64,000 bases of DNA from Rhodoblastus sp963704565. Lineage in GTDB: Bacteria; Pseudomonadota; Alphaproteobacteria; Rhizobiales; Beijerinckiaceae. Positions 1 to 10,472 of the stretch are shown piece by piece. The stretch spans positions 1,488,001 through 1,552,000 of the forward strand of contig OY969917.1 in assembly GCA_963704565.1 (NCBI GenBank), given 5' to 3'. How positions within the stretch are numbered: the first letter of the stretch is position 1; the number at the start of each line of letters is the position of its first letter. The position numbers were made by a program, and so were the translations under genes. The notes under the pieces were generated by a model, which had not been told where the DNA came from, searched no databases, and saw only the letters and a list, made by a program, of their open reading frames with translations.

Positions 1-2588
<2,588 letters not shown>

Positions 2589-3154
2589 CGGGCGTGGATT
2601 CGCGTGGCGCGGCCGGACGCCCCGCCGCGCGAACGGAAACGTTTTCAATCTGCTTTTCAGTCTCCGCGCGCGGTTCTCGCCTCGCCTGCGACGGGCGGCG
2701 CGGAGCGGTCATTCGCGCAAGACGCCCGGCCACGCGCCCGTCGCGGCCGATCATGGCCGCGGGCATGATCGGCCGCGGGCAAAGCCGCCGCGCATGATGA
2801 TTCGCGACGCGTCGGTCGCAATGAAATCCCGCCGGCCTTTGTCATTTGCCGAGCAAGGCGGCGCAATAATACGACTTTGGGCGCACAAATTCCCCTTGCC
2901 CGGCTTGAAACTGGGGCTAGCCGTCTCAAAAATGTGACATTTCTACAACTCAGGCCAAATGAATGCTTTCAAACGGCTGAAACGAGACTGGTGTGGCGCT
3001 CCGGTCCTATCGGAGCGCTCGCCTGTTCGATTAATGTGCAGATCTCGGATCACCCGTGCGGACAATATCGCGGCATTCGCCGGATAGAGGGCGCGGGAAC
3101 GAAGTGAGAAGCGTTTTTTCTGAAGTAGCAAAAGCCCTCGGGAGGGGTACTCGA
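2589..3154. other. Intergenic region, alaS to outer-membrane protein gene
   Basis: No convincing gene is seen. It holds a strong hairpin (2742-2777) and a 13-bp palindrome (AAATGTGACATTT, 2930-2942) of operator type. The part from about 2840 is less GC-rich than the flanks and probably carries the promoter of the next gene; no -35/-10 pair is clear enough to call. Confidence 0.5.
2742..2777. repeat. 14-bp inverted repeat with 8-nt loop downstream of alaS
   Basis: Bases 2742-2755 (CGCGGCCGATCATG) are the exact reverse complement of 2764-2777, separated by GCCGCGGG. No T-run follows, so it is not a classical intrinsic terminator. It could protect an mRNA 3' end or bind a protein. Confidence 0.6.
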
Positions 3155-4141
3155 ATGAACACGAAGTCCAAAGTCATCGGCGCCGCCGTGGGCGCTCTCA
3201 GCCTCTGCGGCCTGAGCACCGCCGCTTTCGCCTTCCCCCAGACGCCGCCCAGCGAGCGCGTTGGTCTTGACCTCGCCACCCCGCTGCCGGAAGGCGTCTA
3301 TTTCGTCGACATCGCCTCCATCGGCGGCTATCAGCTGGCTGGCCGGAACGCCAATGGAACGAGTTTTTCGGAAGGCTCCGCATTCAACTATAACGTTCCG
3401 GTCGTCGCCTGGTCGACCCCCTGGAGCTTCAGCGGCATCCACCTGACCCTGCTCGCCGCTCTGCCGGAAGCCGAAGTCGGCACCTACACGTCCCGTTACG
3501 TTCCCTCCAGCTCCAGCTATTCGTACGGCCTCTATACGCCGTTCCTGGCCGCGCAATTCGGCTATAACTTCGGCAACGGCTTCGGGCTCAGCTATACCGC
3601 CGGCGTCTATCTGCCGATGTCCGGCACCGCCGGCTTCGACCCGCTGTTCGAGACCACCACCTTCCACCAGATGTTGGCCCTCGCCTATCACGCCAACGGC
3701 TGGAACCTCACCGGCAACTTCCTGTATAATATGGCCAGCAACACCTCCGGCACCGGTCCCGTCTTCGGTGGCGGTGACGGTCTCTGCCGGGCTGCCTTCG
3801 GCGCCGGATACTACGGCACCTGCCAGGGCCTGCTCGGCGATGACTTCATCTACAGCCTCGCTGTGACCAAGACGCTCGGCAAGTGGGAAGTCGGCATCGT
3901 CGGCTACGGCTTCACCGACACCTCCACCACCGCCATCAACACGATCTATGGCGGCAAGCAGTCCTCATTCGCCCTCGGCGGCTTGGTCGGCTACAACTTC
4001 GGCCCGGTCATCACCCAGCTGATCATCGGCTCGGACGTCGCCACCTCGAATATGACGACCAAGGACACCCGCGGCACGCTGCATGTCATCATCCCGCTGT
4101 GGAACCCGGAAACCCCGAAGGTCGTCACCGCCAAGTACTGA
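3155..4141 (+). CDS. Outer-membrane beta-barrel protein, SphA / MetA-pathway phenol-degradation family
   Basis: A 328-residue protein with a signal peptide (NTKSKVIGAAVGALSLCGLS, cleavage after AFA). The body is rich in Gly and aromatic residues in alternating amphipathic strands, as in transporters annotated 'phenol degradation MetA pathway' (PF13557-like). Such proteins are thought to be outer-membrane channels for hydrophobic substrates; no substrate can be read from the sequence. The ATG at 3155 is chosen because GGAGGGG lies just upstream and the signal peptide begins there. It stands alone and ends at a good terminator, so it is probably a single-gene unit. Confidence 0.75.
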   Translation: MNTKSKVIGAAVGALSLCGLSTAAFAFPQTPPSERVGLDLATPLPEGVYFVDIASIGGYQLAGRNANGTSFSEGSAFNYNVPVVAWSTPWSFSGIHLTLLAALPEAEVGTYTSRYVPSSSSYSYGLYTPFLAAQFGYNFGNGFGLSYTAGVYLPMSGTAGFDPLFETTTFHQMLALAYHANGWNLTGNFLYNMASNTSGTGPVFGGGDGLCRAAFGAGYYGTCQGLLGDDFIYSLAVTKTLGKWEVGIVGYGFTDTSTTAINTIYGGKQSSFALGGLVGYNFGPVITQLIIGSDVATSNMTTKDTRGTLHVIIPLWNPETPKVVTAKY

Positions 4142-4185
4142 TCGTCCGATCGGTCTGGCCGGCCTTTTCCGGCAGAACAACAAAG

Positions 4186-4217
4186 CCGACGATGGTTCGC
4201 CCATCGTCGGTTTTTTT
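4186..4217 (+). terminator. Intrinsic terminator of the outer-membrane protein gene
   Basis: A 10-bp stem CCGACGATGG / CCATCGTCGG (4186-4195, 4201-4210) with loop TTCGC, followed by seven T (4211-4217). It lies 45 bases after the stop codon. Confidence 0.93.
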
Positions 4218-4313
4218 ATTTCAGCTATGGAAACTTACGGGAACAATGGCCCGAAATTCGGCGCGACAGGCGACGGCGGGCGTCAATTCGAATGGGAAAC
4301 CATGCTTCCATTT

Positions 4314-4416
4314 CCCTCCCCCCTGCGGGGAGGGTGAGGGTGGGGGAAAAGCGTCGAGCAGCTTGGCGTTTTTATAGCGTCACCCCCACCCCGGCCCTCC
4401 CCACGAGGGGGAGGGA
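4314..4416. repeat. Pair of head-to-head REP-like palindromes
   Basis: Two units of the dispersed family found throughout the window: CCCTCCCCCCTGCGGGGAGGG with a GTGAGGGTGGGG tail (4314-4346), and the inverse CACCCCCACCCCGGCCCTCC with GAGGGGGAGGG (4381-4416). About 35 bases separate them. They sit between convergent genes and their terminators. Confidence 0.8.
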
Positions 4417-4474
4417 GTTGGTCCCGAGCGACAGCGTTGCGCTGGCGCGTCAGGCGACGCCAATAAAGGGGCGC

Positions 4475-4506
4475 AAAAAAACGCCTCGGCCCAATGGGAC
4501 GAGGCG
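4475..4506 (-). terminator. Intrinsic terminator of the TPR-protein gene
   Basis: Read on the minus strand: CGCCTCG (4506-4500), an 11-nt loop, CGAGGCG (4488-4482), then seven T (4481-4475). It lies 27 bases beyond the stop codon of the gene at 4533-5690. Confidence 0.88.
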
Positions 4507-4532
4507 CCGGATTCACATTCGAAAGATCGCGC

Positions 4533-5690
4533 TTATTTTTTCCCGGCGGCCGGCGCCGCCGTTTGCGGCGCAATGCCAAGGCTCCTGAGCCCAGCGACCG
4601 CGCCGAAATATTCGAAGTAATTCTTCGGACAGATTTCCGCGGCTTTGCCGAGTTTCGCCTTGGCCTCGTCGTCGGCCTTTTTCGCCATCAAAGCGGCGCC
4701 GACATAGAATTGCGCCTCGCACTGCTGGTTGGGCGTTCCAGCCTCGGCGTCGACCTTGTCCGCGCCGATTTCTCCCAGATCAAATTGAACCACTGGCCAG
4801 GGCCAAGCCCTCTGAGAGAATTTCGCCGAAGTTCTCTGAAGTTCGGCCCTGCCTTGGACGGCGTCGCTCGCCAGGAAAAGCCAGAGCGCGGCATAAATGT
4901 TCGAAGGATCGCCCTTCATGCTCCGCTGGAGCGCTTCCACCGCCTTGGCCTTGTCGCCCTTGAGATAAGCGGCGGCGCCGAGGTTGAACCAGGCGAAGGC
5001 GTCGTTTGGCGCCATTTTCAGCGCCTTGTCGAAATCCGCCATCGCCTTGTTGGGATCGCCCTTGGCGAGCCAGGCGCCGCCGCGCTGGATAAAAGCGCGC
5101 TCGGACCCGACATCGCTTTCGACCAGCCGGTCGTAATCCGCAAGCGCCTTGTCCGCCTCGCCTTTGGCCAACTCCAAATCGCCGCGATCGGAGAAAATGG
5201 CCCGGTTTTTCGCGTCCAGTTCGATCGCCTTGTCGAAATCCGCCAGCGCCTTGTCGCCTTGTCCGCCGTCCTTCTCGATCATGCCGCGGGTTTGAAAGGC
5301 GACGGCGTTCTTGCCGTCGGTCTCGATCGCCTTGTTGCAATCGGCCAAGGCCTTGTCGGCGTTCTTGAGCTCGAACAAAGCGAAACAGCGGTTGGCGTAT
5401 GCCCAGGCGATCTGCTCGCCCTTCCATTTGCCGGAACCGATCAGCTTGCCGCAGGCGTCGGCGCGCGCCCGGGCGGCAATTTTGCCGTCATGATTCGCGC
5501 AGGCCCTGGCCGCAGGCGATTGGATATTCGCGGCCGGCTGGGAGGCAGGCGTGGGGACCACGCGAATCGCCGATGGATCGACCAATTGCTCCATGTTGGG
5601 AGCCGCGCCAGGCGCCGGCGTCTGGGCAAAGGCGCCGCCACTGACAACAACTGCGCCCGCGGACGCCAACAGCCGGCCTGGAAATCTCAT
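4533..5690 (-). CDS. Secreted tetratricopeptide-repeat protein
   Basis: A 385-residue protein with an N-terminal signal peptide (MRFPGRLLASAGAVVVSGGA, cleavage after AFA), so probably periplasmic. Residues about 90-280 hold consecutive TPR units with the pattern AL-AD-xxAI-(x)DxxN, for example DKALADFDKAIELDAKNRAI and NKAMADFDKALKMAPNDAFA. TPR arrays bind partner proteins; no catalytic motif is visible. The ATG at 5690 is preceded by GGGAGGAAAA, a strong ribosome-binding site, which rules out the longer frame. It is divergent from the phosphatase gene at 5838. Confidence 0.85.
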   Translation of the reverse strand: MRFPGRLLASAGAVVVSGGAFAQTPAPGAAPNMEQLVDPSAIRVVPTPASQPAANIQSPAARACANHDGKIAARARADACGKLIGSGKWKGEQIAWAYANRCFALFELKNADKALADCNKAIETDGKNAVAFQTRGMIEKDGGQGDKALADFDKAIELDAKNRAIFSDRGDLELAKGEADKALADYDRLVESDVGSERAFIQRGGAWLAKGDPNKAMADFDKALKMAPNDAFAWFNLGAAAYLKGDKAKAVEALQRSMKGDPSNIYAALWLFLASDAVQGRAELQRTSAKFSQRAWPWPVVQFDLGEIGADKVDAEAGTPNQQCEAQFYVGAALMAKKADDEAKAKLGKAAEICPKNYFEYFGAVAGLRSLGIAPQTAAPAAGKK

Positions 5691-5837
5691 TTTTCCTCCC
5701 CTGAGAACCGAGAAACCGCATCTTCGACCAGGATGACGGTTAACCGATCGTGGCGCCGAGAAAAAGCCCAAACTTGGGCGCGATACGCTCCGATCGGCCT
5801 ATTGCCATAATGTCGCCTAGCCGTGCTATGGAGGCCC

Positions 5838-6335
5838 ATGCGCCGTCTCATCCTTTTCCGCCACGCCGAAGCGATTCATTCCAGCCGCTATCGCGACCAT
5901 GAAAGGCCGCTGACCGAGGCCGGCCGCAAGGAAGCGGCCCAGGCGGGGGCGCGGCTCGCCGAATTGGCTTTGCCGGTCGACCTCGTCCTGGTTTCCGACT
6001 CGACACGAACCCGCGAGACCTGGGGCCTTGCCAGCGCCGCGCTGAAAGAGGCGCCCGAAACGTGCTTCGATCGCAAAATCTACGAAGCCGAGCGCCACGA
6101 CCTGATGGAAATGGCGCGCGCTTTGCCCGATACGGTCAAAACCTTGATCCTGGTCGGCCATAATCCCGCTTTGGCGGATTTCGCCACCCATTTCGCCGGA
6201 CGCGGCGATCATGACGCGCTCAAGCGGCTGGGCCGGGGCTTTCCGACCGGGGCGGTCGCCTTGTTCGAAATCGCGGCCGGCGAATGGCGCAAATTGCGGT
6301 GGGGCGACGGCCGCTTGACCAATTTGTGGGTCTGA
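5838..6335 (+). CDS. SixA-type histidine phosphatase
   Basis: A 165-residue histidine-phosphatase (phosphoglycerate-mutase-fold) protein. The catalytic LFRHAEA is at the N-terminus, followed by HERPLTEAGRKEA, SDSTRTRET, and a second catalytic histidine in LVGHNPAL. The short length and lack of other domains match SixA, which removes phosphate from histidine phosphotransfer domains; a small-molecule role is also possible. The ATG at 5838 follows GGAGG with an unusually short gap of three bases; a GTG at 5823 in frame has no ribosome-binding site. Confidence 0.85.
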   Translation: MRRLILFRHAEAIHSSRYRDHERPLTEAGRKEAAQAGARLAELALPVDLVLVSDSTRTRETWGLASAALKEAPETCFDRKIYEAERHDLMEMARALPDTVKTLILVGHNPALADFATHFAGRGDHDALKRLGRGFPTGAVALFEIAAGEWRKLRWGDGRLTNLWV

Positions 6336-6364
6336 AATCCTGCTTCATAGGTCACGCCTTAGGT

Positions 6365-6383
6365 TAATTTATATGGTAAATTA
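6365..6383. promoter_or_regulatory. AT-rich inverted repeat in the ycjX upstream region
   Basis: TAATTTA (6365-6371) and TAAATTA (6377-6383) are perfect inverted arms around TATGG, in the only AT-rich stretch (about 6350-6420) between the phosphatase gene and ycjX. Position and form suggest a regulator-binding site or promoter; the bound factor is unknown. Confidence 0.35.
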
Positions 6384-6582
6384 GATATTTAAACGAATAA
6401 TCTCGCTCAAAGACTCAAACCTGCGGCGCGATTTCTTGCGTCTTTGCGCGAAGCCTCTGTTGTCACAAGGTTTTTTCATTTCCTTAGGTTTCGCGCGACG
6501 AAATTGGGGCCGGCCGCCTGTTCTTCCGCCCTTTTCGCCCTAAATTCGGCAAGGGTTCAGCTCGATCCCTTCGGAGCCCATC

Positions 6583-8070
6583 TTGTCCGTCCTGACCGAC
6601 CTTTTCAGCGAAGCCCGCGGCAGCGCCGCCAATATCGCGGAGGTGATCGCGCGCGGGCGCGGCCTGCGCCTCGGCGTCACCGGCCTGTCGCGGGCGGGCA
6701 AGACGGTGTTCATCACCGCGCTGGCCCAGCAGCTCACCGCTCTGGCCCATGCCGCCGCCGAAGGCCGCAAGAACCCGCTGCCGGTGTTCCGCGTCGCCGC
6801 CGAACGGCGCGTGATGTCCGGCCGGCTGGAGCCGCAGCCCGACGACGATGTGGCGCGCTTCGCCTATGAGGACCATGTCGCCGCCCTGACCGGGCCGGAC
6901 CGCCATTGGCCGCAATCGACCCGGCAGATTTCGGAGCTTCGCCTGCGGCTCGATTTCGACCGCCGCGCCGGTTGGAGTCCAGGCCCTTCATCCTTCGTCA
7001 TCGACATCGTCGATTATCCCGGCGAGTGGCTGCTCGACCTGCCTTTGCTGGAAAAATCCTACGCCGACTGGTCGCGCGAGACCTATCAAGCCAGCGCGGT
7101 GGCGGCGCGGGCGGCGCTGGCCGCCGAATGGCGTGGCTTTTCGGCCGGGCTCGATCCCAACGCCCCGGAGGACGAGGGGGTCGCACGGCGGGCGGCCGAG
7201 TTGTTCACATCCTATCTGCGCGCGTCGCGCTCGGATCGCTACGCCCTCTCCACCCTGCCGCCGGGCCGTTTCCTGATGCCGGGCGATCTCGAAGGCTCGC
7301 CGGCGCTGACCTTCGCGCCGCTCCAGACGCCCGAAGGCTCCCGAGCCGCCAAGGGTTCGCTCGCCGCGATGATGGAGCGACGCTACGAGGCCTATAAGAG
7401 CCATGTGGTGAAACCCTTCTTCCGCGACCATTTCGCGCGGCTCGACCGTCAGATCGTGCTGGTGGACGCGCTGTCCGCGCTCAATTCCGGCCCGGAGGCG
7501 CTGCGCGACCTCCAGCGCGCGCTCGACGAGGTGCTCGCCGCCTTCCGGGTCGGGCGCGGCAACGCGCTGAACCGGCTGTTCCGGCCGAAAATCGACCGGA
7601 TCCTGGTGGCGGCGACCAAGGCCGACCATCTCCACCACCTCAGCCACGACCGGCTGGAGGCGATCCTGCGGCAATTGACCGCACGCGCCATTTCGCGCGC
7701 CGATTTTTCCGGAGCCAAGGTCGATGTGGTGGCGCTGGCCGCGATCCGCGCCACCCGCGAAGCCGCGGTGCGGCGCGGGCGCGAAACGCTCGACGCCATC
7801 GTCGGCGCGCCGCTCAAGGGCGAAATGCTCGACGGCCAGATTTTCGATGGTGAGACCGAGGCCGCGATCTTTCCTGGCCAATTGCCGGCCGACCCGCGCG
7901 AGGCGTTTCGCGGCGACGGCCTCGCCACGCCGGAGGGCGACGCCGATTATCGTTTCCTGCGCTTCCGCCCGCCGGCGCCGGCTTTCGGAACGGATGGCAA
8001 ACCCCTGCCCCCGCCCCACATCAGGCTCGACCGCGCCTGCCAGTTCCTGTTCGGAGACCGGCTGTCATGA
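6583..8070 (+). CDS. ycjX: YcjX-family P-loop ATPase (DUF463)
   Basis: A 495-residue protein with a Walker A motif GLSRAGKT at residues 34-41 and the family landmarks IDIVDYPGEWLLDLPLL and a C-terminal RPPAP-xFGTDG-KPLPPPHIRLD-ACQFLFGDRL. YcjX-type proteins are cytoplasmic nucleotide-binding proteins linked to envelope-stress (phage-shock) regulons in enterobacteria; their biochemical job is not settled. The start is TTG at 6583, after GGAG. It overlaps the next gene by ATGA, so the two are translationally coupled. Confidence 0.88.
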   Translation: MSVLTDLFSEARGSAANIAEVIARGRGLRLGVTGLSRAGKTVFITALAQQLTALAHAAAEGRKNPLPVFRVAAERRVMSGRLEPQPDDDVARFAYEDHVAALTGPDRHWPQSTRQISELRLRLDFDRRAGWSPGPSSFVIDIVDYPGEWLLDLPLLEKSYADWSRETYQASAVAARAALAAEWRGFSAGLDPNAPEDEGVARRAAELFTSYLRASRSDRYALSTLPPGRFLMPGDLEGSPALTFAPLQTPEGSRAAKGSLAAMMERRYEAYKSHVVKPFFRDHFARLDRQIVLVDALSALNSGPEALRDLQRALDEVLAAFRVGRGNALNRLFRPKIDRILVAATKADHLHHLSHDRLEAILRQLTARAISRADFSGAKVDVVALAAIRATREAAVRRGRETLDAIVGAPLKGEMLDGQIFDGETEAAIFPGQLPADPREAFRGDGLATPEGDADYRFLRFRPPAPAFGTDGKPLPPPHIRLDRACQFLFGDRLS

Positions 8071-9131
8071 CCGACGCGCCCAAAATGCGCCCGCGCGCCT
8101 TCCGCCTCGACGAAGTCGCGCCGGGCGGCGGGCGCGATTTCGTGCTGGAGGAGCGCCCCGACGCCTATGAGGCGGAAACCGCGCTGCTGATCGGCGACGC
8201 GAGCGAGCAGGCGGCGGAAGAGGCCCAGGCTTTCGGCTTTCTGCGGCGCGGCGCCTTCGGCTGGGGCGGGTTGCTCGCCTCCTCGCTCGGCGGGTTGATC
8301 GCCTTTTCCTTCGGGCTATGGCTCGACCAGCTGGTCGAATCTTTGTTCGCGCGCTCAGTGGCGCTGGGTTTCATTGGGCTTGGCCTCGCCGGTCTGGCCG
8401 TACTCGCTTCGCTGGCTTTGCTCGGCCGCGAGGCGCGCGCCATTTTCCGCCAGCGCCGCGTCGCCCTGCTGCACAAGGCGCTGGCGCTCGCCCATGAGAC
8501 CGACGACCGCGATCTGGCGCGGGCGAAAATCGGCGAACTCGCCGCCATCTACCAGGGCAGGCCGGCGACGGCGGCGGCCCGCGCCCATCTGGAGGATTTG
8601 CGCCGGGAAATCGTGGACGGCCGCGATCTGGTCGAAATCGCCGAGCGCCAGCTGATGCCGGCGCTGGACGCCGCCGCGCGCCAGGAAGTCGCGACGGCGG
8701 CCAAGCGCGTGTCGCTGGTCGCGGCGATCAGCCCGCGCGCCACGATCGACCTGATCGTCGTCGCGGCCCAGGCCCTGCGCCTGATTCGCCGGATTTCGGA
8801 AATCTATGGCGGGCGCCCCGGCCTGCTCGGGGCGTGGCGGCTGGCGCGGGCGGTCGGCTCGCATCTCGCCATCACCGGCGGCATGGCGCTAACCGACGGG
8901 CTGGCGCAGCAGATCATCGGCCATGGCCTCGCCGCCAAAATCTCGGCGCGGCTGGGCGAAGGCGTCATCAACGGAACCCTGACGGCGCGGATCGGCATTT
9001 CGGCGATCTCGGTCTGCCGCCCCATGCCCTTTTTCGCCGAAAAGCCGCCGTCGCTGGGCGACGTGGCGCCGTTCCTGTTCAGCGATTCCGGAGTCGAGCG
9101 AAACGCCGGTTCGCAAATACGAACCGGCTAG
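8067..9131 (+). CDS. ycjF: YcjF-family inner-membrane protein (TIGR01620/DUF697)
   Basis: A 354-residue protein with a charged N-terminal cytoplasmic stretch, two adjacent membrane helices (about residues 65-85 and 92-116), then a long helical domain ending in a DUF697-like segment (HLAITGGMALTDGL... MPFF). It is the usual partner of YcjX and starts inside the ycjX stop codon (ATGA at 8067). The last codons lie in a 9-bp-stem hairpin (9105-9128), so the extreme C-terminus may have been altered by a palindromic insertion. Confidence 0.87.
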   Translation: MTDAPKMRPRAFRLDEVAPGGGRDFVLEERPDAYEAETALLIGDASEQAAEEAQAFGFLRRGAFGWGGLLASSLGGLIAFSFGLWLDQLVESLFARSVALGFIGLGLAGLAVLASLALLGREARAIFRQRRVALLHKALALAHETDDRDLARAKIGELAAIYQGRPATAAARAHLEDLRREIVDGRDLVEIAERQLMPALDAAARQEVATAAKRVSLVAAISPRATIDLIVVAAQALRLIRRISEIYGGRPGLLGAWRLARAVGSHLAITGGMALTDGLAQQIIGHGLAAKISARLGEGVINGTLTARIGISAISVCRPMPFFAEKPPSLGDVAPFLFSDSGVERNAGSQIRTG

Positions 9132-9191
9132 GAACGAATGCGACACCGAGCTGATGCGAGGGATCGTCGATCGCGACCTGTCGCGATCGAC
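9105..9191. repeat. Two hairpins between convergent ycjF and ferredoxin genes
   Basis: First: GCCGGTTCG / CGAACCGGC (9105-9113, 9120-9128), overlapping the ycjF stop codon. Second: a perfect 12-bp inverted repeat GTCGATCGCGAC / GTCGCGATCGAC (9166-9177, 9180-9191) with a 2-nt loop. Neither has a T-run. The position suggests bidirectional transcript ends. Confidence 0.55.
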
Positions 9192-9204
9192 AACGCAGAA
9201 AAGC

Positions 9205-9525
9205 TCAGCCTTGACGGGCGGGCGTCTCGACCTCGACGCCGTCGAGTTCCGGCGTCAGGCTGATCTGGCAGGACAGGCGGGAGGTCGGGCGGGGATCGAT
9301 GGCGAAATCGAGCATGTCCGATTCCATCGGGCTCGCCTTGGGCAATTTTCCCGCCCATTCCGGCGCGACATAGACGTGGCAGGTGGCGCAGGCGCAGGCG
9401 CCGCCGCATTCACCGACGATCTCGTCAATGCCATTCTTGACCGCGACTTCCATCACCGTCATTCCCGGCTGGGCTTCGAATTCGCGCCGCTCGCCGGCGG
9501 AACTGACAAAAACGACCTTGACCAT
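9205..9525 (-). CDS. Adrenodoxin-type [2Fe-2S] ferredoxin
   Basis: A 106-residue electron carrier. Cluster ligands are visible as C40-x5-C46-x2-C49 (ECGGACACATC) and C86 in LSCQISL. The neighbouring DMLDF and RPTSRLSCQI are typical of the adrenodoxin / FdxB group that serves cytochromes P450 or Fe-S assembly. No partner reductase is adjacent, so the acceptor is unknown. The ATG at 9525 (MVKVVFVSS) is preferred over one five codons upstream because homologues begin with this strand and a G-rich stretch precedes it. Confidence 0.88.
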   Translation of the reverse strand: MVKVVFVSSAGERREFEAQPGMTVMEVAVKNGIDEIVGECGGACACATCHVYVAPEWAGKLPKASPMESDMLDFAIDPRPTSRLSCQISLTPELDGVEVETPARQG

Positions 9526-9625
9526 GCAGCATTTCCCCATTCCGGCGCGCGCGGCGCCGGTTGCGCTTATCTAAAGCGGAATTTCGCGCTTCGCCACTGT
9601 CGCGCCCGGGAAAAATCGCGCTGTT

Positions 9626-9934
9626 TCAGCATTCGCCGGAAAAGGCTTCCGGATTGAGGGCGCGATGGGCGGCGGCGATTGTCTCGGGCGTCCTGCCGGC
9701 GGCGGCGGCGAAAACGGTCAGGGTCTTCTCGTGGCCGGCGACGAAGGCGAGGACGCCGCCGAGAAAACCCGGCTGGGCCGCGGCGGCGCGCAGCGAATCG
9801 GGCGCGATCCCGGTCAGGGCGAGGAAGCGCGACAAAAGCTCGGGATCGCCGGCGAGAAAGCCGAGCGCCTCGATAGCGAGCGACTCGGCCTCGTCGCGCG
9901 AGACCGGGCGCGGCGTATTTGTGCGAAGGATCAT
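9626..9934 (-). CDS. DUF3572 family protein
   Basis: A small helical protein of about 102 residues, with SRDEAESLAIEALGFLAGDP at its start, characteristic of DUF3572, a short family of unknown function confined to alphaproteobacteria. No catalytic motif, signal peptide or membrane segment is seen. It is divergent from divK. An ATG seven codons upstream (9955) is also possible; the shorter start matches the family's length better. Confidence 0.75.
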   Translation of the reverse strand: MILRTNTPRPVSRDEAESLAIEALGFLAGDPELLSRFLALTGIAPDSLRAAAAQPGFLGGVLAFVAGHEKTLTVFAAAAGRTPETIAAAHRALNPEAFSGEC

Positions 9935-10064
9935 GGGAAAGGTCGCTATTTTCATGCGTGTCGCCCAGCTTCGATCGGAATTTTTGTTTCGTCAATTTCT
10001 GTCGCGTAAAGTGAATGACGATCGGCCGCGCGAAGCAGCGGCGCGACGGCTGTGGCGGAGCGCG

Positions 10065-10436
10065 ATGAAAAAGACGGTTCTCATCGTCGAGGACAATGAG
10101 CTGAACATGAAGCTCTTCAACGATCTGTTGGAGGCGCATGGCTATGCGACGGTCCAGACCAAGAGCGGCGTGGAGGCGGTCGGCCTCGCGCGCCAGCACC
10201 GCCCGAATCTGATCCTGATGGACATCCAGCTGCCGGAGGTCTCCGGCTTGCAGGTCACCCAATGGCTCAAGGACGACCCTGAACTGGCGCACATTCCGGT
10301 CATCGCCATCACCGCTTTCGCGATGAAGGGCGACGAGGAAAAAATCCGCCGGGGAGGCTGCGAAGCCTATTTGTCAAAACCGATCTCGGTCGTGAAATTT
10401 TTGGAAACCGTCCGAAACTATATTGGCGATAAGTGA
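10065..10436 (+). CDS. divK: Single-domain response regulator DivK
   Basis: A 123-residue receiver-only protein: acidic pair E9-D10, phospho-acceptor D53 in LILMDIQLP, T83 in AITAFAM, and K105 in YLSKPIS. The sequence closely follows DivK, which in alphaproteobacteria relays cell-cycle and polarity signals between the PleC and DivJ kinases and DivL. It is followed 36 bases later by pleD, the usual partner. The reading frame is open far upstream, but the conserved protein begins at the ATG at 10065. Confidence 0.95.
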   Translation: MKKTVLIVEDNELNMKLFNDLLEAHGYATVQTKSGVEAVGLARQHRPNLILMDIQLPEVSGLQVTQWLKDDPELAHIPVIAITAFAMKGDEEKIRRGGCEAYLSKPISVVKFLETVRNYIGDK

Positions 10437-10472
10437 CGGCGCCTTCCCGGCGCGACGTGAAAGGACCGGAGC

